Shown piece by piece: positions 46,684 through 57,785 of a stretch of DNA of 64,000 nucleotides. The stretch is from Arachis hypogaea (taxonomy: Eukaryota; Streptophyta; Magnoliopsida; Fabales; Fabaceae). The stretch's first letter is position 1; the number at the start of each line of letters is the position of its first letter. The notes beneath the pieces are model-generated. The model saw only the letters and a program-made list of their open reading frames with translations, ran no database searches and was not told the origin of the DNA. Where the stretch lies: assembly GCF_003086295.3 (NCBI RefSeq), contig NC_092045.1:21550890-21614889 (forward strand), given 5' to 3'. The position numbers and the translations under genes were made by a program.

Positions 46684-47075
46684 AATATTTATATATGTTG
46701 GGTCTTAGGCCCACTTGGCCTGGTTCACTTATTTTGTCCGTTGGCCCAATTTTTGGGCCAAAACCCTTTAAGATTAGCGCTCTAAATCGCACTTTAAATA
46801 TTTTTACCTCCCCTAATTATAATTCCTCATTTCTTAATCTTATTTACTCATAATCAATTTTCTCAGCTGCAGTACCAGACAGATCTCAGTCAGTACTGCC
46901 GGTCAAAATTCTACCGCGCGCTTTTACGCAGAAAACTATGTTTTCTAACTCGGAAAAATTCACTGAATCCAAATATCATATTTAAGTCATCAATTTCCAA
47001 TTGCCAAATCTTTCAACCATATTCGCTCCTATTTAACTTATTATTTAATTAATTTCGGTTAGACCGGGTATTACA
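46684..47075 (+). repeat. 3' end of a gypsy-type LTR
   Basis: It contains TGGGTCTTAGGCCCACTTGG and GGCCCAATTTTTGGGCC and ends CGGTTAGACCGGGTATTACA, followed by TTTAG. This resembles the LTR-end and primer-site junction (TTACATTTAGTGGTATCAGAGC-like) of many legume gypsy elements, but the primer site itself has been cut off by Helitron-R copy 2. Confidence 0.5.
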
Positions 47076-48350
47076 TTTAGAGTTCAATTTCTGCTTTTCA
47101 TATTAACCATATTAAAAAATAGTGATTAGTATAATTGTCATCTATCAGTTAATTTTCTTTCATTCTTTGTATAGTTACCTTTTTATTCTACACATAATTT
47201 CTATCCATATTGTCTTCTTCCTTATTCTATGGAGTACATGTAGTACTCTCTCCCTATCTTTATTTTACTTAATGGAAAAAATAATGATAAATATGTATAT
47301 GGAGAATGATAAAAAAATGAAAATAAAATTTAAAAATTTAAAAAAAATAATGAAACAAAAGATGATTTAAGATATTGAATATAAAATTAAAAAAAATTTT
47401 AACAATAAAAATTATGCGAGAAAAAGAGTTCTTTAAATTTAAATTTTATATCTGCTTCAAATTAAATAAGATTAAAAAAATAAATAAATTTACAAATATT
47501 TATAAATTTTTATTTTAATTGTTACATATAATAACAACTTAATAATTTTAGTATTATACTTAAATTAATTTAAATTTCATTATTCTATACATTAAAAAAA
47601 TTAAATATCTTATAAAATTTTTATTTTTTATCTCAAATTTAAAATTTAAAAAACATAAAATTAATTTGCTAAAAATATTAGAAAAAAATTAACAATATAA
47701 AAATTACTATTTTGTTTTGAAATTAAATAAAATTTTAAGAAAATTTTAAAAATTTTATTATTTAAAGACAAAGAAGTTGATATATTAGATCTAGAAAAAG
47801 ATTAAGAATTATTACAAATAAGTGTTAAGAGTATGAGGTATATTCAATAATATAATCTTTTTATATTCAATTGTATATGTTAATAGTATTGTCCATATAA
47901 TATTACTGTTTTGTTTTAAGAAGATATAATATATTTGATATTAGTTTTTTTATAATTGTTGATAAATTTGATAATTTGGTTAACACAAAATTTGAATACT
48001 TGATATCTTAAATATTTTCTTAAAGCAATAAAATATGACTTAACAAGTAAGTGTGAAAAATAATAAAGATCTATATAATAGTTATACATTAGGATATCTA
48101 AATAAAGAAGAAAATAATTCTTTTAACAAATCTTTAATAAGTCAAAAGTTAACACAATGGGTAGTTATGAATCAAAGTGATAAACAAAAATGAGAGTTGG
48201 GATGAATAGAAGAAGAAAATAAGAAAAGAGAATAAAATAAGACAACAAAATAGTAATGATAAGAGAAAGGATAGCGTGTAATATGATGAGATAATATAAT
48301 CAAAATAAAAATTAATAATCTTAAAAAAATAATAAAATTAAAGATAATTA

Positions 48351-48669
48351 GGCCCAGTTTGGGTAGCCAACTTAATTAAGCTCTTTTTGATAAAATAACT
48401 AAAACAATAAATGACTCTGTTAAAAGTAACTTATAAATAAGTTATTTTGTGTTTGGATTTTTAACTCTAAAGTGCTTATTTTATAGAAATGTGATGAAAA
48501 GTAGAAGTATTATGAGAGAAGTCATTTTTTTAACTTCTCTATAAGCTCCTAAATAGCTTCTTAGAAAGTAGCAATTTAGTTTTAAAAATTGTACCAGACA
48601 TTAATACTACTACTTTTCATAAGTTAAAAGTTAAAAAAAAGTTACTTCTAAAGTTTCCCAAACGGGCCC
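48351..48669. mobile_element. PIF/Harbinger-type (Tourist-like) MITE, 319 bp
   Basis: Terminal inverted repeats GGCCCAGTTTGGG and CCCAAACGGGCC are flanked by TTA on both sides (48348-48350, 48670-48672). Helitron-R copy 1 shows the uninterrupted site GATAATTAGAGATGTTC at about 19900-19915. Confidence 0.88.
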
Positions 48670-48837
48670 TTAGAGATGTTCAAGATAAGATTGAAGAAAT
48701 ACATTTTTTTTATCTATTAGAGTTATGGATGGAGATAAAAAATGTTTTGAATATAAATTTTTAAATTTGCTTCTAATTTAATAGGATTGAGAAAATAAAT
48801 AAATAAATTTAATAATATTTATAAATAACTAATCCTT

Positions 48838-48854
48838 AAATAATATTAATAAAT
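48838..48854. other. Left 17-bp target duplication of LINE 2
   Basis: AAATAATATTAATAAAT, identical to 54373-54389. Confidence 0.92.
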
Positions 48855-48874
48855 CTTTCTGCTAGGGTTTAGGT

Positions 48875-50142
48875 ATGAGTGATGGAGTGAGCGGGGGGTT
48901 TACGAAGAGGGTGACACACATTGAGGTAACCGGTAATATCGGCGATAAAACTAAGAGGGAGAGCATCGGGGGTTGTCTCTGGTGAGAAGGAGGAGGGTGC
49001 TAGGGTTTCTAAGGAAGAACATGGCTTTCAAAAGGTTTCCTTCCGCAGCATGGTGACTGGACAGAAGTCTCCGTCTCCTATGCTTTGGAATGAGGATTTA
49101 GATGGAGAGAGGCTAGCCAAGGTGATCAAAGGGAACCACGGAGATTCGCATCCTCCTTGAGTCATCTTCTCAAAAGAAGGGCTGGCAGCATTATCTGTAC
49201 CATATAAAGAAGCGATCGTCGTCAAAGTCTTGGCCAAGCATATGAGTTACACGGCGATGGTGCATAAGTTGGGTATGGTGTGGAGATTGAAAGGTGGGTT
49301 TCAAGTTCTGGTGAAGTTTGATACTTTCGAAGATCGGGAGAGGGTATTACTTGGTGGTCCTTGGATGATATCTGGGTTCTATCTTGCTGTAAAGCCATGG
49401 TCACCTGAGTCAATTTAGAGGAGGAGGTTTTTGGATCCACCATGGTATGAGTACGCTTTTACGGCTTAGGGATTCGTTACTACTATGAGAAGGCTATGTT
49501 GAGGATTGAAAGCCAGTGAAAGTCGATGTAGCAACTAAGATGGCAGCAAGAGGAAAGTATGCGAGGGCTTGTGTGGATATTAATTTAGGCGTTCCCATTA
49601 CTCGTAGTGTTGAGGTGAATGGGAGGGTTTTGGATGTTGAATATGAAAGCCTTGAGTTGGTCTGCAATACGTGTGGTTGTTATGGGCATATTGGTGTGGA
49701 CTGTAACTTGATTAGTTCAATTTCAGTGAACATTGATGAAACAGGGATGAATGAAGACAAGGAACAAGATCATGAGAAAATGGATCAGGTGCCATTTTCT
49801 TCTAATATTGAGAAGCCTTTTGTTTTCGGTAGTGCTACAATTGGGATAGAGAAGAATAAGGATAAGGAAGTGCAAGTAATGGAAGGGGCACATGCAGGGG
49901 ATACAACGTGGACCAAGGTGGAAAGAAAGGCAAAGGACAAGAAGGTCTTTTTGGGTAGGCATGACCAGGATAAGTCCAAAAAAGCTTATGTGGATAAATC
50001 TTCTAATTATGTTGCTAAAGGAGAACCTGCTATGAAAGGCATCAATGGGGTTGAATCATCTTTACACATAAGTAAGGGCAATCAAGTGCTAAAACAAGCG
50101 AGGAACTTTAAATTAGCTTTGTCAGGTTCTACCTCTGCTTAA
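48875..50142 (+). pseudogene. LINE 2 ORF1, RNA-binding, frameshifted
   Basis: It starts MSDGVSGGFTKRVTHIEVTG at 48875, soon shifts frame (TGA near 48985), then reads a DUF4283-type domain (YKEAIVVKVLAKHMSYTAM, FEDRERVLLGGPWMISGFY) ending at TAG about 49418. The last part, 49516-50142, has the CCHC knuckle CNTCGCYGHIGVDC and a lysine-rich tail. At least three lesions. It is the same protein type as the ORF1 at 32242. Confidence 0.82.
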
Positions 50143-50366
50143 GGTGTGACGGGTGGCAAGCAATGACCTAGTTCAGAATGGGAAGGGGTTTATTCGCAAG
50201 GTGCGGGGACTTCTAAAATGCCATTCAGAAGCAATTTAAAGAGATTAAGGCCTAATTCTCTTCAGAATTCTCCGGTTGAGAATGGGCACAGTGTGGTTAC
50301 AGTGGAGACCCCACTCACTACCCTCAAATAATTTGAGGTGTAGGTCTCACTCCAAGTAATATTAAT

Positions 50367-51140
50367 ATGAATTGTGCAAACATTATAGCTTGGAATGTGA
50401 GAGGAGCTAGGAATAAGCTGGCTCGGGTGCATCTAAAACAATTGGTAAAGAATTTTCATCCATATTTTTATCATTTTAGAGACTCATTGTGCTTTCCAAA
50501 AGGTGGTTGTCTTTTGGAACAGATTAGGTTATACTCCTATTCATATTGAAGAAGCTCAGGGGCATAGTGGAGGTATTTGGGTGCTTTCTGCATGGCCCGG
50601 AGTATCTTGTAATGTCGTGGCAGCGAGTTTGCAAGTGGTGTGTATTGAGTTTTTGAATGGCAGTTTCTCTTAGGTCTGTGCAGCGATTTATGCAAGTCCC
50701 ATTCCTAGCATAAGGGAAGAAGCTTGGAGGGTTTTGACAGATTTTTCCAGAAATTATTCAGGTCCTTTATTAGCTATTGGAGATTTTAATGAGATCCTTC
50801 TTTCATCCGAGGTTAAAGGTGGAAACTTTGTTTCTCGAAGGACAGAGCGGTTTGGAGCTCTCCTAGATGAGTGTGGTTTGATTGATTTGGGAGCTCATGG
50901 ATCTTTGTACACTTGGTTCAGACATATGCAGGGTAATCGGTTCATCTCGAAGAGGCTGGATAGGGCTGTGGCTAGTGATGCTTGGTGTTTTCGTTTTTCG
51001 GAAAGCTATGTGGAGAATTTGGCGAGGATGCATTCTGACCACTGTCCTATTATGGTGCGATGTCAAGGTAATGATAGAAGAGTCGGAGTAAAACTTTTTT
51101 GTTTTCAAGTAGCTTGGTCTTATCACCCAAATTTTTCGTC
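50367..51140 (+). pseudogene. LINE 2 endonuclease domain
   Basis: IIAWNVRGARNKLARVHLK opens it. After a frame break near 50520 and a TAG near 50672 the main frame gives LAIGDFNEILLSSEVKGG, RLDRAVASDAWC and HSDHCPIMVRCQ. The GDFNE and SDH motifs of the AP-like endonuclease are intact. It would nick the target to prime reverse transcription. Confidence 0.85.
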
Positions 51141-51299
51141 GGTGGTCAGGGGTGCTTGGGACAAGGGTAGACCCAATCCTATTCATTGCCTTTCTCAGGT
51201 CAGAGATGATGCTTTGGCCTTTAACCGAGATGTCTTTGGGAATATTTTAAAAAAAAAAGAGGGAATTGGAGAGGCGTGTGACCAGTATCCAACAGAGAA

Positions 51300-52800
51300 T
51301 AGAGAGAGTTAATGCTTTATCCTTTATACAGGAAGAAAGGGAGTTACAGGCTAAATATAGTAATCTGCTTATGCAAGAGGAGTTATTTTGGTATTAAAAA
51401 TCCCGAGAGCACTGGGTCAGATTTGGAGATAGGAATACTAAGTTCTTTCATATGCAAACCATTATGCGGAGGAAGCGTAACAAGGTCCAAGGGTTGTTTT
51501 TGGAGGATGGAAGATGGAGTACTAATCCGCAAGAACTCGAAGACTGTGCAATTGGATTTTATAGAGATCTTTTTTGCAATGTGGAACAGGTAGACCTTGA
51601 TGTGATGGGGGATTAGGAATTACCTTCTTTATCTCATGAGGCTATTAAAAGTCTCACAAGAGAGATTTCCAAAGAAGAGGTTAGGAAGGTGGTTATGGGC
51701 ATGAACTCTTTTAAGGCCCCAGGTGCCGATGGTTTTCAGGCTTTTTTCTTCAAGGAATATTGGGAAGTGGTTGGTACAGAGGTATGAGAACTTGTTAAGA
51801 AGGCTTTCGCTAGGTTTGATCTGGATAGTTCTCTGTTTGACACTTTGGTGGTGCTGATTCCTAAAGTTGATAACCCATCTCGCATGAAAAAGTTTCATCC
51901 TATCAGCCTCTGTAATGTCATCTACAAGATTATAACTAAGGTGGTTGTGGAGAAGTTACGACCTTTTCTACAAGATATCATTGGCCCTCTATAGGAAGGG
52001 TTTATTCCTGGAAGGGGTGCCCCAGACAATATCATTGTAGCTCAGGAGATTTTCCATTTTATGAAGAAAACTAAATAAAAGAAAGGTGTTCTTGCTTTTA
52101 AAATTGACCTAGAAAAGTCTTATGACAGGGTGAGCTGGGAGTTTTTGGAGCAATCTCTCCTAATGTTTGGCTTTCCAGGTACTATTATTTCTCTTATTAT
52201 GAAATGTGTAAAGTCTTCCTCCTTTTCTCTAATGTGGAATGGTAACCGGTTGGATGGTTTTCAGCCAAAGAGGGGTCTGAGGCAAGGAGACCCTATGTCT
52301 CCTTATTTATTTGTTATTTGTATAGAGAGGTTGAGTTGCCTCATTACTAGGCAATTGGAGGTTGGTAGATGGAAACCAGTGACTGTGTTAGGGGAGGTCC
52401 TGTAATCTCCCATCTCCTTTTTGCAGACGACCTTATCCTTTTTTGCAAAGAGAAAAAATCTTAAGTGCTTCATATTTTGGACACTATGGCCACCTTTTGC
52501 AGAGCATCTGGTATGAAAATAAATTTTGACAAATCTCGTGCTATCTGTTCTATGAATGTTTCTAGACAATGCAAGGATCTCTTCACTAGTATTTCTTCTA
52601 TCCGCTTTGCTAATTCTCTGGGAAAATACCTTGGTGTCCCCCTCAAGCATGGCAGAGTTACTAAAGCTGATTTTAATAATGTGGTTGATAAGCTTACTAA
52701 TAGGCTAGCATCTTGGAAAGGTCGCTTCCTTAATAAAGCTGGTCGGATTTGCCTTGCTAAATCAGTTTTATCTTCTATACCTATTTATAGGATATAAGTA
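51300..52800 (+). pseudogene. LINE 2 reverse transcriptase with many nonsense codons
   Basis: Recognisable blocks: NSFKAPGADGFQAFFFKEYW, FHPISLCNVIYKIITKVV, AFKIDLEKSYDRVSWEF (first catalytic Asp present), GLRQGDPMSPYLFVICIERL and HLLFADDLILF (second Asp pair present). Stops include TAA about 51396 (after WY), TAG 51615, TGA 51785 (after EV), TAG 51992 (after GPL), TAA 52075 and TAA 52796. Several are one C-to-T or G-to-A change from the family's usual Gln, Trp or Arg codons. Confidence 0.87.
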
Positions 52801-52879
52801 AGCCTTTTTCCATTAGGTGTGTGCTCTAACATTAATAAGTTTACTAGAAGTTTTATTTGGTGTGGTAGTCATAATCACC

Positions 52880-53680
52880 GTGGTCTTCATTTAGCATCTT
52901 GGAGAGTTTTGACACTCCAAAAAAGTTTGGAGGTCTTGCTTTACAGGAGTCACGGTTGGTCAATTTTTCTTTATTAGGAAAGCTAGTTTGGCAAATTTTG
53001 ATAAATCAAGAGAAACTGTGGGTCAAGATTATGCTTCAAAAATACCTCCAGAATAGAAACCTATTTGCAGTTAAAGCAATGGGTTCTTCATCAGATATAT
53101 GGAAGTCTATTGTGCACACAGCTTCCGTATTAAAGGAAGCGTTTGTTTGGGAAGTTGGAGCTCTTTCTAAGAATTTCTGGTTTGACTCTTGGTTGCACTC
53201 TGGGCCAATAGGAGCGAGGGTTGAATTTCTTGATATCTGTAAGGCTACTTTGACCATTGAAGATGTTTACTGTGATGGAGTTTGGCATTTGGAGAGGATT
53301 TACTCTTTTATTCCTAGGGACTTAAGGGAAGACATTCTTAGTTTAGTACATATTTCGGCTTCTGGTCGTGATTTGGATTGGAGTTGGGAGCACACTCTTT
53401 ACTATGCTAAACAAGGATATTTATGGTTAATTCAGAATAAGTTGAATTGGGATAGGAATATCAATTGCCTTTGGCTTTGGAAGAAGCGGGTCCCTGCAAA
53501 ATTGAGGCTCCTAGTGTGGCTTTGCCTTCATGATGCTGTACCAACTCAATATCTACGTTTTCGGCGACATCTCTCCTCCTCATCCTTATGTGTTTCTTTG
53601 GCTCTAACGAGATGCATGATTGGTTCAAGCATGGCCTCCTCAATGAAGGTTGTTCCAAATTTGCAGCTATAATATGGTCA
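52880..53680 (+). pseudogene. LINE 2 zinc-binding RVT region
   Basis: ESFDTPKKFGGLALQESRLV and FSLLGKLVWQILINQEKLWV are followed by NFWFDSWLHSGPIG and WLWKKRVPAKLRLLVWLCLH. This is the region between reverse transcriptase and RNase H in plant L1 elements. A frame change occurs near 53590. Confidence 0.8.
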
Positions 53681-53856
53681 ATTTGGCAAGACAGAAATAT
53701 TGGTAATTTTCAGGGAGATTTTGGAACTCCTGGGTCAATTGCATGCAAAGCTTGCAGGTGGATGGTGGATTTTGAATATACAACTCAGAATCGAGTGTGT
53801 TGCATCCAGGGATTAAGACTTCTGTCTTGGTCTTCACCAAAACCTGGTGCTTGGTA

Positions 53857-54316
53857 GTTAAATTATGATGGGAGTGTGAGCTTGGGGGATGATTGTGCTG
53901 GTTTTGGATGGGTAATTCGCGATAGCTCCAGTCAATGGGTAATGGGATGCTTAGGAAATTCCTTTGGATCTAGTGTCATCAAGATGGAGTTGTGGAGTAT
54001 ATGGAAAGGTTTGGCTTGGGCTTGGGAGGCGGGTCTTAAGCTTGTTGTCTGTGAGACAGATTGTACAACAGCTTTTGAGTTAGTGACTAGTTGGCAAGTT
54101 CCACACTGGCATCTTGAAAAAGAAGTGATACAATTGATCTTTGAGTTGAAGTTAAGAAGGGATTGGGATATTCGTTTTGAGATTATCCCGAGAGAAGCTA
54201 ATGTCCTGGCAGATCGGTTAGCAAAGATAGGATCTGGAGGTAGCGGAGCTGATGAGGTTCACCTTTGGCACCAGTCGCCAGAGGTGGTTTGTCCTCTCTT
54301 ACTGTTAAGAACCTAA
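53857..54316 (+). pseudogene. LINE 2 RNase H domain (RVT_3-like)
   Basis: After a TAG at about 53857 the frame reads LNYDGSVSLGDDCAGFGWV, KMELWSIWKGLAWAWEAGL, CETDCTTAFELV and ANVLADRLAKIGSG. These carry the catalytic Asp (YDG), Glu (MEL), Asp (ETDC) and last Asp (LADRLAK), so the domain itself looks intact. RNase H removes the RNA strand of the cDNA hybrid. It is present here and lost from the LINE at 32236. Confidence 0.87.
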
Positions 54317-54372
54317 TTTCTTTTCCTTTTCTTTTATGCTCTTTTGTTTTTTCTCTTGGTTGTTCACCAAAA

Positions 54373-54389
54373 AAATAATATTAATAAAT
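54373..54389. other. Right 17-bp target duplication of LINE 2
   Basis: AAATAATATTAATAAAT, identical to 48838-48854; Helitron-R sequence resumes (TTTTATATTGATTTTG). Confidence 0.92.
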
Positions 54390-54749
54390 TTTTATATTGA
54401 TTTTGTTACACATAATAACAACTTAATATTTTTTAATCTTATTTTTAATTTAAATTTATTTATTTTATACATTTTACATGTTAAATAACTTAAGATATTT
54501 TACTTTTTTATAATTTATTTTTAATTATTAATATTAAATTTATAATTTAAAAATAAAAATATAAAATTAATTTCATAAACTCAATAGAAAAGTGGCTAAG
54601 CAGGCACGATAGTGCCTGGTGAGCTGCTAGTTTTTATTGTATTAATATGTATGAATTTATCATCGTACCGAAGAAAATATCAATTATTAATGGTCAAATG
54701 CGGACAAAATTTAATAATATTTACTGCTATTTAATACGTAATTATCAGA

Positions 54750-56480
54750 ACCAATAATCAACCCAGTCATATGACTGGGTCACTGGTTTAGCCAGTGGGT
54801 CACTGATTCACCGGTTGACCCAGTCATAATTAAAAAATATAAAATTATATAAATAAAATTAGAATTATGTTTTAAAACTTAAAATGCACGTTTTTACAAC
54901 ATGTTAATAATCAAATATCAATTTTTAGATATAATTAATTATGTAAAAGGAGATAATAAACTAGTCTCTAGTACAAAATACTTTCTCAATTTAAATGAAT
55001 AAAGGCGAACGAAGGATAACATAATCAGTAAATTAAGTCTAAGAGACGATCTCAAAGTCGGTATCAATATCTTCATAGGACAAATTTGGAGCTTGATCAA
55101 CATTTTTCTCATTTTGATTTAACAAACAGCACAGCAACAATGCTCAATGTTCAGTCGTGATAATCAACAACAAATTCAACTATTCAAGTATGTAACTCTA
55201 TTATCTAGTAACGAAATTCAACTCAATAATATTATCCAACAATAAGATCAAAGTTCAGTGATAATAATCAACAACAAATTCAACAAATTTAGGTTCAATA
55301 ACAATTCTAAAATATCAAATACAACAACAACCACCAGATTCAATAATAATATTAATTAAATTTTGCTCAGATTCAACAACAATTCATCATCAACAACAAA
55401 TTCAACAAATTCAAGTTCAGTAACAATCCTAAAAATCAAATACAACAACAACCACCAAATTTAACAATAATTTTAATTAAAATTTACTCAGGTTCAACAA
55501 CTCATAATCAACAACAAATTCAGGTTCAATAACAAGTCTAAAAAACCAAATACAACAACAACCACCAGATTTAACAATAATTTTAATTAAAATTTGCTCA
55601 AATTCAACAATAATTCAAAATCAACAACAAATTCAAGTTCAGTAACAATCCTAAAAAATCAAATACAACAACAATAACCATCAGATTCAACAACAATTTT
55701 AACTAAAGTTTGCTCAAGTTCAACAACAATTCATAATCAACAACAAATTCAACAAATTCAGGTTCAGTAATAATCCTAAAAGACCAAATACAATAACAAC
55801 AACCACCATATTCAATAACAATTCTAATTAAAATTTGCTCAGGTTCAACAACAATTCTAATTTCACTGAAATTGACATTGAACCAGTGAAAGGACAGGGT
55901 CAAAGATTCGAAGGGAGCTCACCTGGTTGACTAGTTCCGAGACCATGACGAGACAAGAAGACGACAACGACCACCACCTAAGGGAGCAGATGCTGCTTGA
56001 TTGGTTCCGTCTACTTCTGCCGCTGTGAACGCAAGGGCACGAGATTGCGACGACGAGATTTAATCTCAGACAAGATGAGACCGAGTGAGTGACGAGGAGA
56101 GACCATGAGAGACTAAGAGTGACGACTGAACGAACTGACGAGGTGATGGGAGAGATGAGGGTTGGGAGTTCACCATTCACCATTCAGGTTAGGCATAGGG
56201 TTTCATCAACATACAAAAGGGGGATGGGGAGGGGAGAGGAATACCCTGAAACGATGTCATTTTCAAGTTTTCTTTAAAAAAAAAGCACGGCCCGAAATCG
56301 GGTTGAATTAACCAGCTAGGTCATCGGTTTTACTAAAAACCATCCAGGTCGAACCAGTTTTTGCTGGGTCCAATACTTGTCTGGTTCGACCGGTGTCTTG
56401 GCCTGGCCAGGTGATCGGGTGACCGAGTTTTCGGTCGAACCGGCCGGATCGAGCCGGGTTTAATAACTAACATTCCTTTA
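54750..56480. mobile_element. Candidate hAT-like element with AACCGG-rich ends
   Basis: The left end has GACTGGGTCACTGG and CACCGGTTGACCCAGTC; the right end has CGGTCGAACCGGCCGGATCG. Between them are a tandem repeat (55317-55860) and a GC-richer stretch (55900-56270). No exact target duplication was found and the ends are not fixed. Frames here have no recognisable family. Confidence 0.35.
55317..55866. repeat. Five tandem units of 112-126 bp, CAA/AAC-rich
   Basis: The phrase AAATACAACAACAACCACCA starts units at about 55318, 55437, 55549, 55661 and 55787 (steps 119, 112, 112, 126). Each continues with a TAATTAAAATTTGCTCAG-like stretch and ATCAACAACAAATTC. Degenerate copies extend back to about 55130. 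Confidence 0.85.
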
Positions 56481-56496
56481 ATAAATATATTAAAGC

Positions 56497-56723
56497 CATG
56501 GTTTTGAAAACCAGACTAGAACAGCCGGTTCAAACAATTCAACTGTGAACCATCAGCTTAAACAGTTCAGTTTGTCATGCAAAACCGTTAATCCAAAAAT
56601 CAAATTTAAATAGCTGAACCTGTCAAGAATCTGCCAGTCGAACCAGATTGGGATCCGACCGCTTCTCATGAAACAATGCCATTTCACGTTAAACGTAAAC
56701 GAAATGGAAGCACGCGTGAAGCC
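56497..56723 (+). mobile_element. hAT-like terminal fragment
   Basis: It opens CATGGTTTTGAAAACCAG, a variant of the CARGGTTCTRAAAACC terminus seen at 56724, 57786, 60865 and 62760, followed by AACCGG-rich DNA. Its other end is not identified. Confidence 0.4.
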
Positions 56724-57777
56724 CAGGGTTCTAAAAACCGGTTCAAACTGTTTTGTCGAACCGGTCAAATCGTTAACCGACGAGATTTGCAGTTCAGGTA
56801 GAAACTATAATCGCCAAATTTGAAAACAGCTGTTGAACCGCCAAATCGGCCAAGAACTGATCAGTTGAACCGAACCAAAATTTGGCCAATTTTCAAAAAT
56901 TTTCCCAAATGATGCCGTTTTGTTTCAAACCAAAGAGACCCTAACCAAACTACAGCACCCTCACAACCTCACTCACTCACTCATTCCTCCTTCTAGCCCC
57001 TTTCATGAATCAGAAAGCAACCCAACCAACCCAACCAACCCTAGCTTTCAAACTTCAAAGGCTCAAACGACAACCCTAGCCTCCACCACTGTCGTCGTCT
57101 TTGTCGAGCAGCTTCGTTGTGGTAGCTGTCATCTTCGTTTCTCCTCTGGTCACTTTCATCTTTGTCTGCCTTGTGGTCGCCATTGTCCTCGTCTGCCCTC
57201 TGGTCCCCGTCGTCTTTGTCTGCTCGTCGAAAGTCAGTGCTCAGTGCTCCCATTGTCTCTTTTTTGCGTCGCGACAGCTCCACTGTGCTTGTTCGCGAGG
57301 TCGCGGTGAAGCACACTCGTAAAACCATTATCGCCAGTCTCATTCATCGTGCGACCACCATCCATTGCCCCACCATCCTCGTTACCATTTAGCACCCTGT
57401 CGCTGCCTTCAATCGCTGTATCTTCTCCTTTGTTGTTCACCAACGACCTCGGTGCCATTGCTTTGCTCCGCCGTGTGACAACAGATCCATAGTGAGTGAG
57501 GTCGCATTTTGGTCAATTGAATTTCTTAGATCTAAAATCTCAATGTGCTATTCTATTACTTCTTCTACTGCATCCCTGATTTTTGAATTTTGGCATGAAG
57601 TTTTTTAATTGTTGCAAATGGTTCTATTGATGCTGAATTTGTGTTGCTGCTTCATTGTAATTACTAATTTGCTATCATATAATTTTTGTTGTTACTGAGT
57701 TTAGATATGAAATTATGGTTGATGATTGTTGAATTATTGGTTGATTCTGGTAAGATTGAACGCTTATCTGGTTGTTA
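56724..57777 (+). mobile_element. hAT-like element, left part
   Basis: The terminus CAGGGTTCTAAAAACCGG is followed by an AACCGG-rich zone and a GC-rich, CTT-rich 5'-UTR-like stretch (56930-57490). Its end (TGGTAAGATTGAACGCTTATC) resembles 63923 onward. It is interrupted by the hAT-like insertion at 57786. Overlapping frames at 56920-57458 have low-complexity residues and are not called genes. Confidence 0.45.
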
Positions 57778-57785
57778 GCTATGAT

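Larger units (their letters stand above)
48855..54372 (+). mobile_element. Full-length L1-type LINE with RNase H, 5,518 bp
   Basis: 17-bp duplications flank it, and a short A-tail precedes the right one. Domain order: ORF1 with DUF4283 and CCHC, endonuclease, reverse transcriptase, zinc-binding RVT, RNase H. Helitron-R copy 1 shows the empty site (AAATAATGTTAGTAAATTTTTATATTG, about 31909). Numerous stops make it inactive. Confidence 0.93.
47083..54630 (+). mobile_element. Helitron-R copy 2 (about 1.7 kb plus MITE and LINE insertions)
   Basis: It matches Helitron-R copy 1. The 3' terminus is clear: stem GGCAC/GTGCC with loop GATA (54603-54616), a 10-nt spacer, CTAG at 54627-54630, then T. The 5' edge TTCAATTTCTGC at 47083 aligns with TCCAATTTTCTC at 13015. 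It has no own gene. With insertions removed it is about 1.68 kb. Confidence 0.7.

Noticed and set aside
54750..56480. Exact boundaries for the AACCGG-rich element
   Set aside because: The outer sequences are only loosely inverted and no 8-bp duplication was found, so only a low-confidence candidate is listed.
56920..57458. Overlapping frames on both strands in GC-rich DNA
   Set aside because: Low-complexity Ser/Val/Leu or Asp/Gly/Arg composition in both strands and no conserved motif; judged a 5'-UTR-like part of a hAT-like element.
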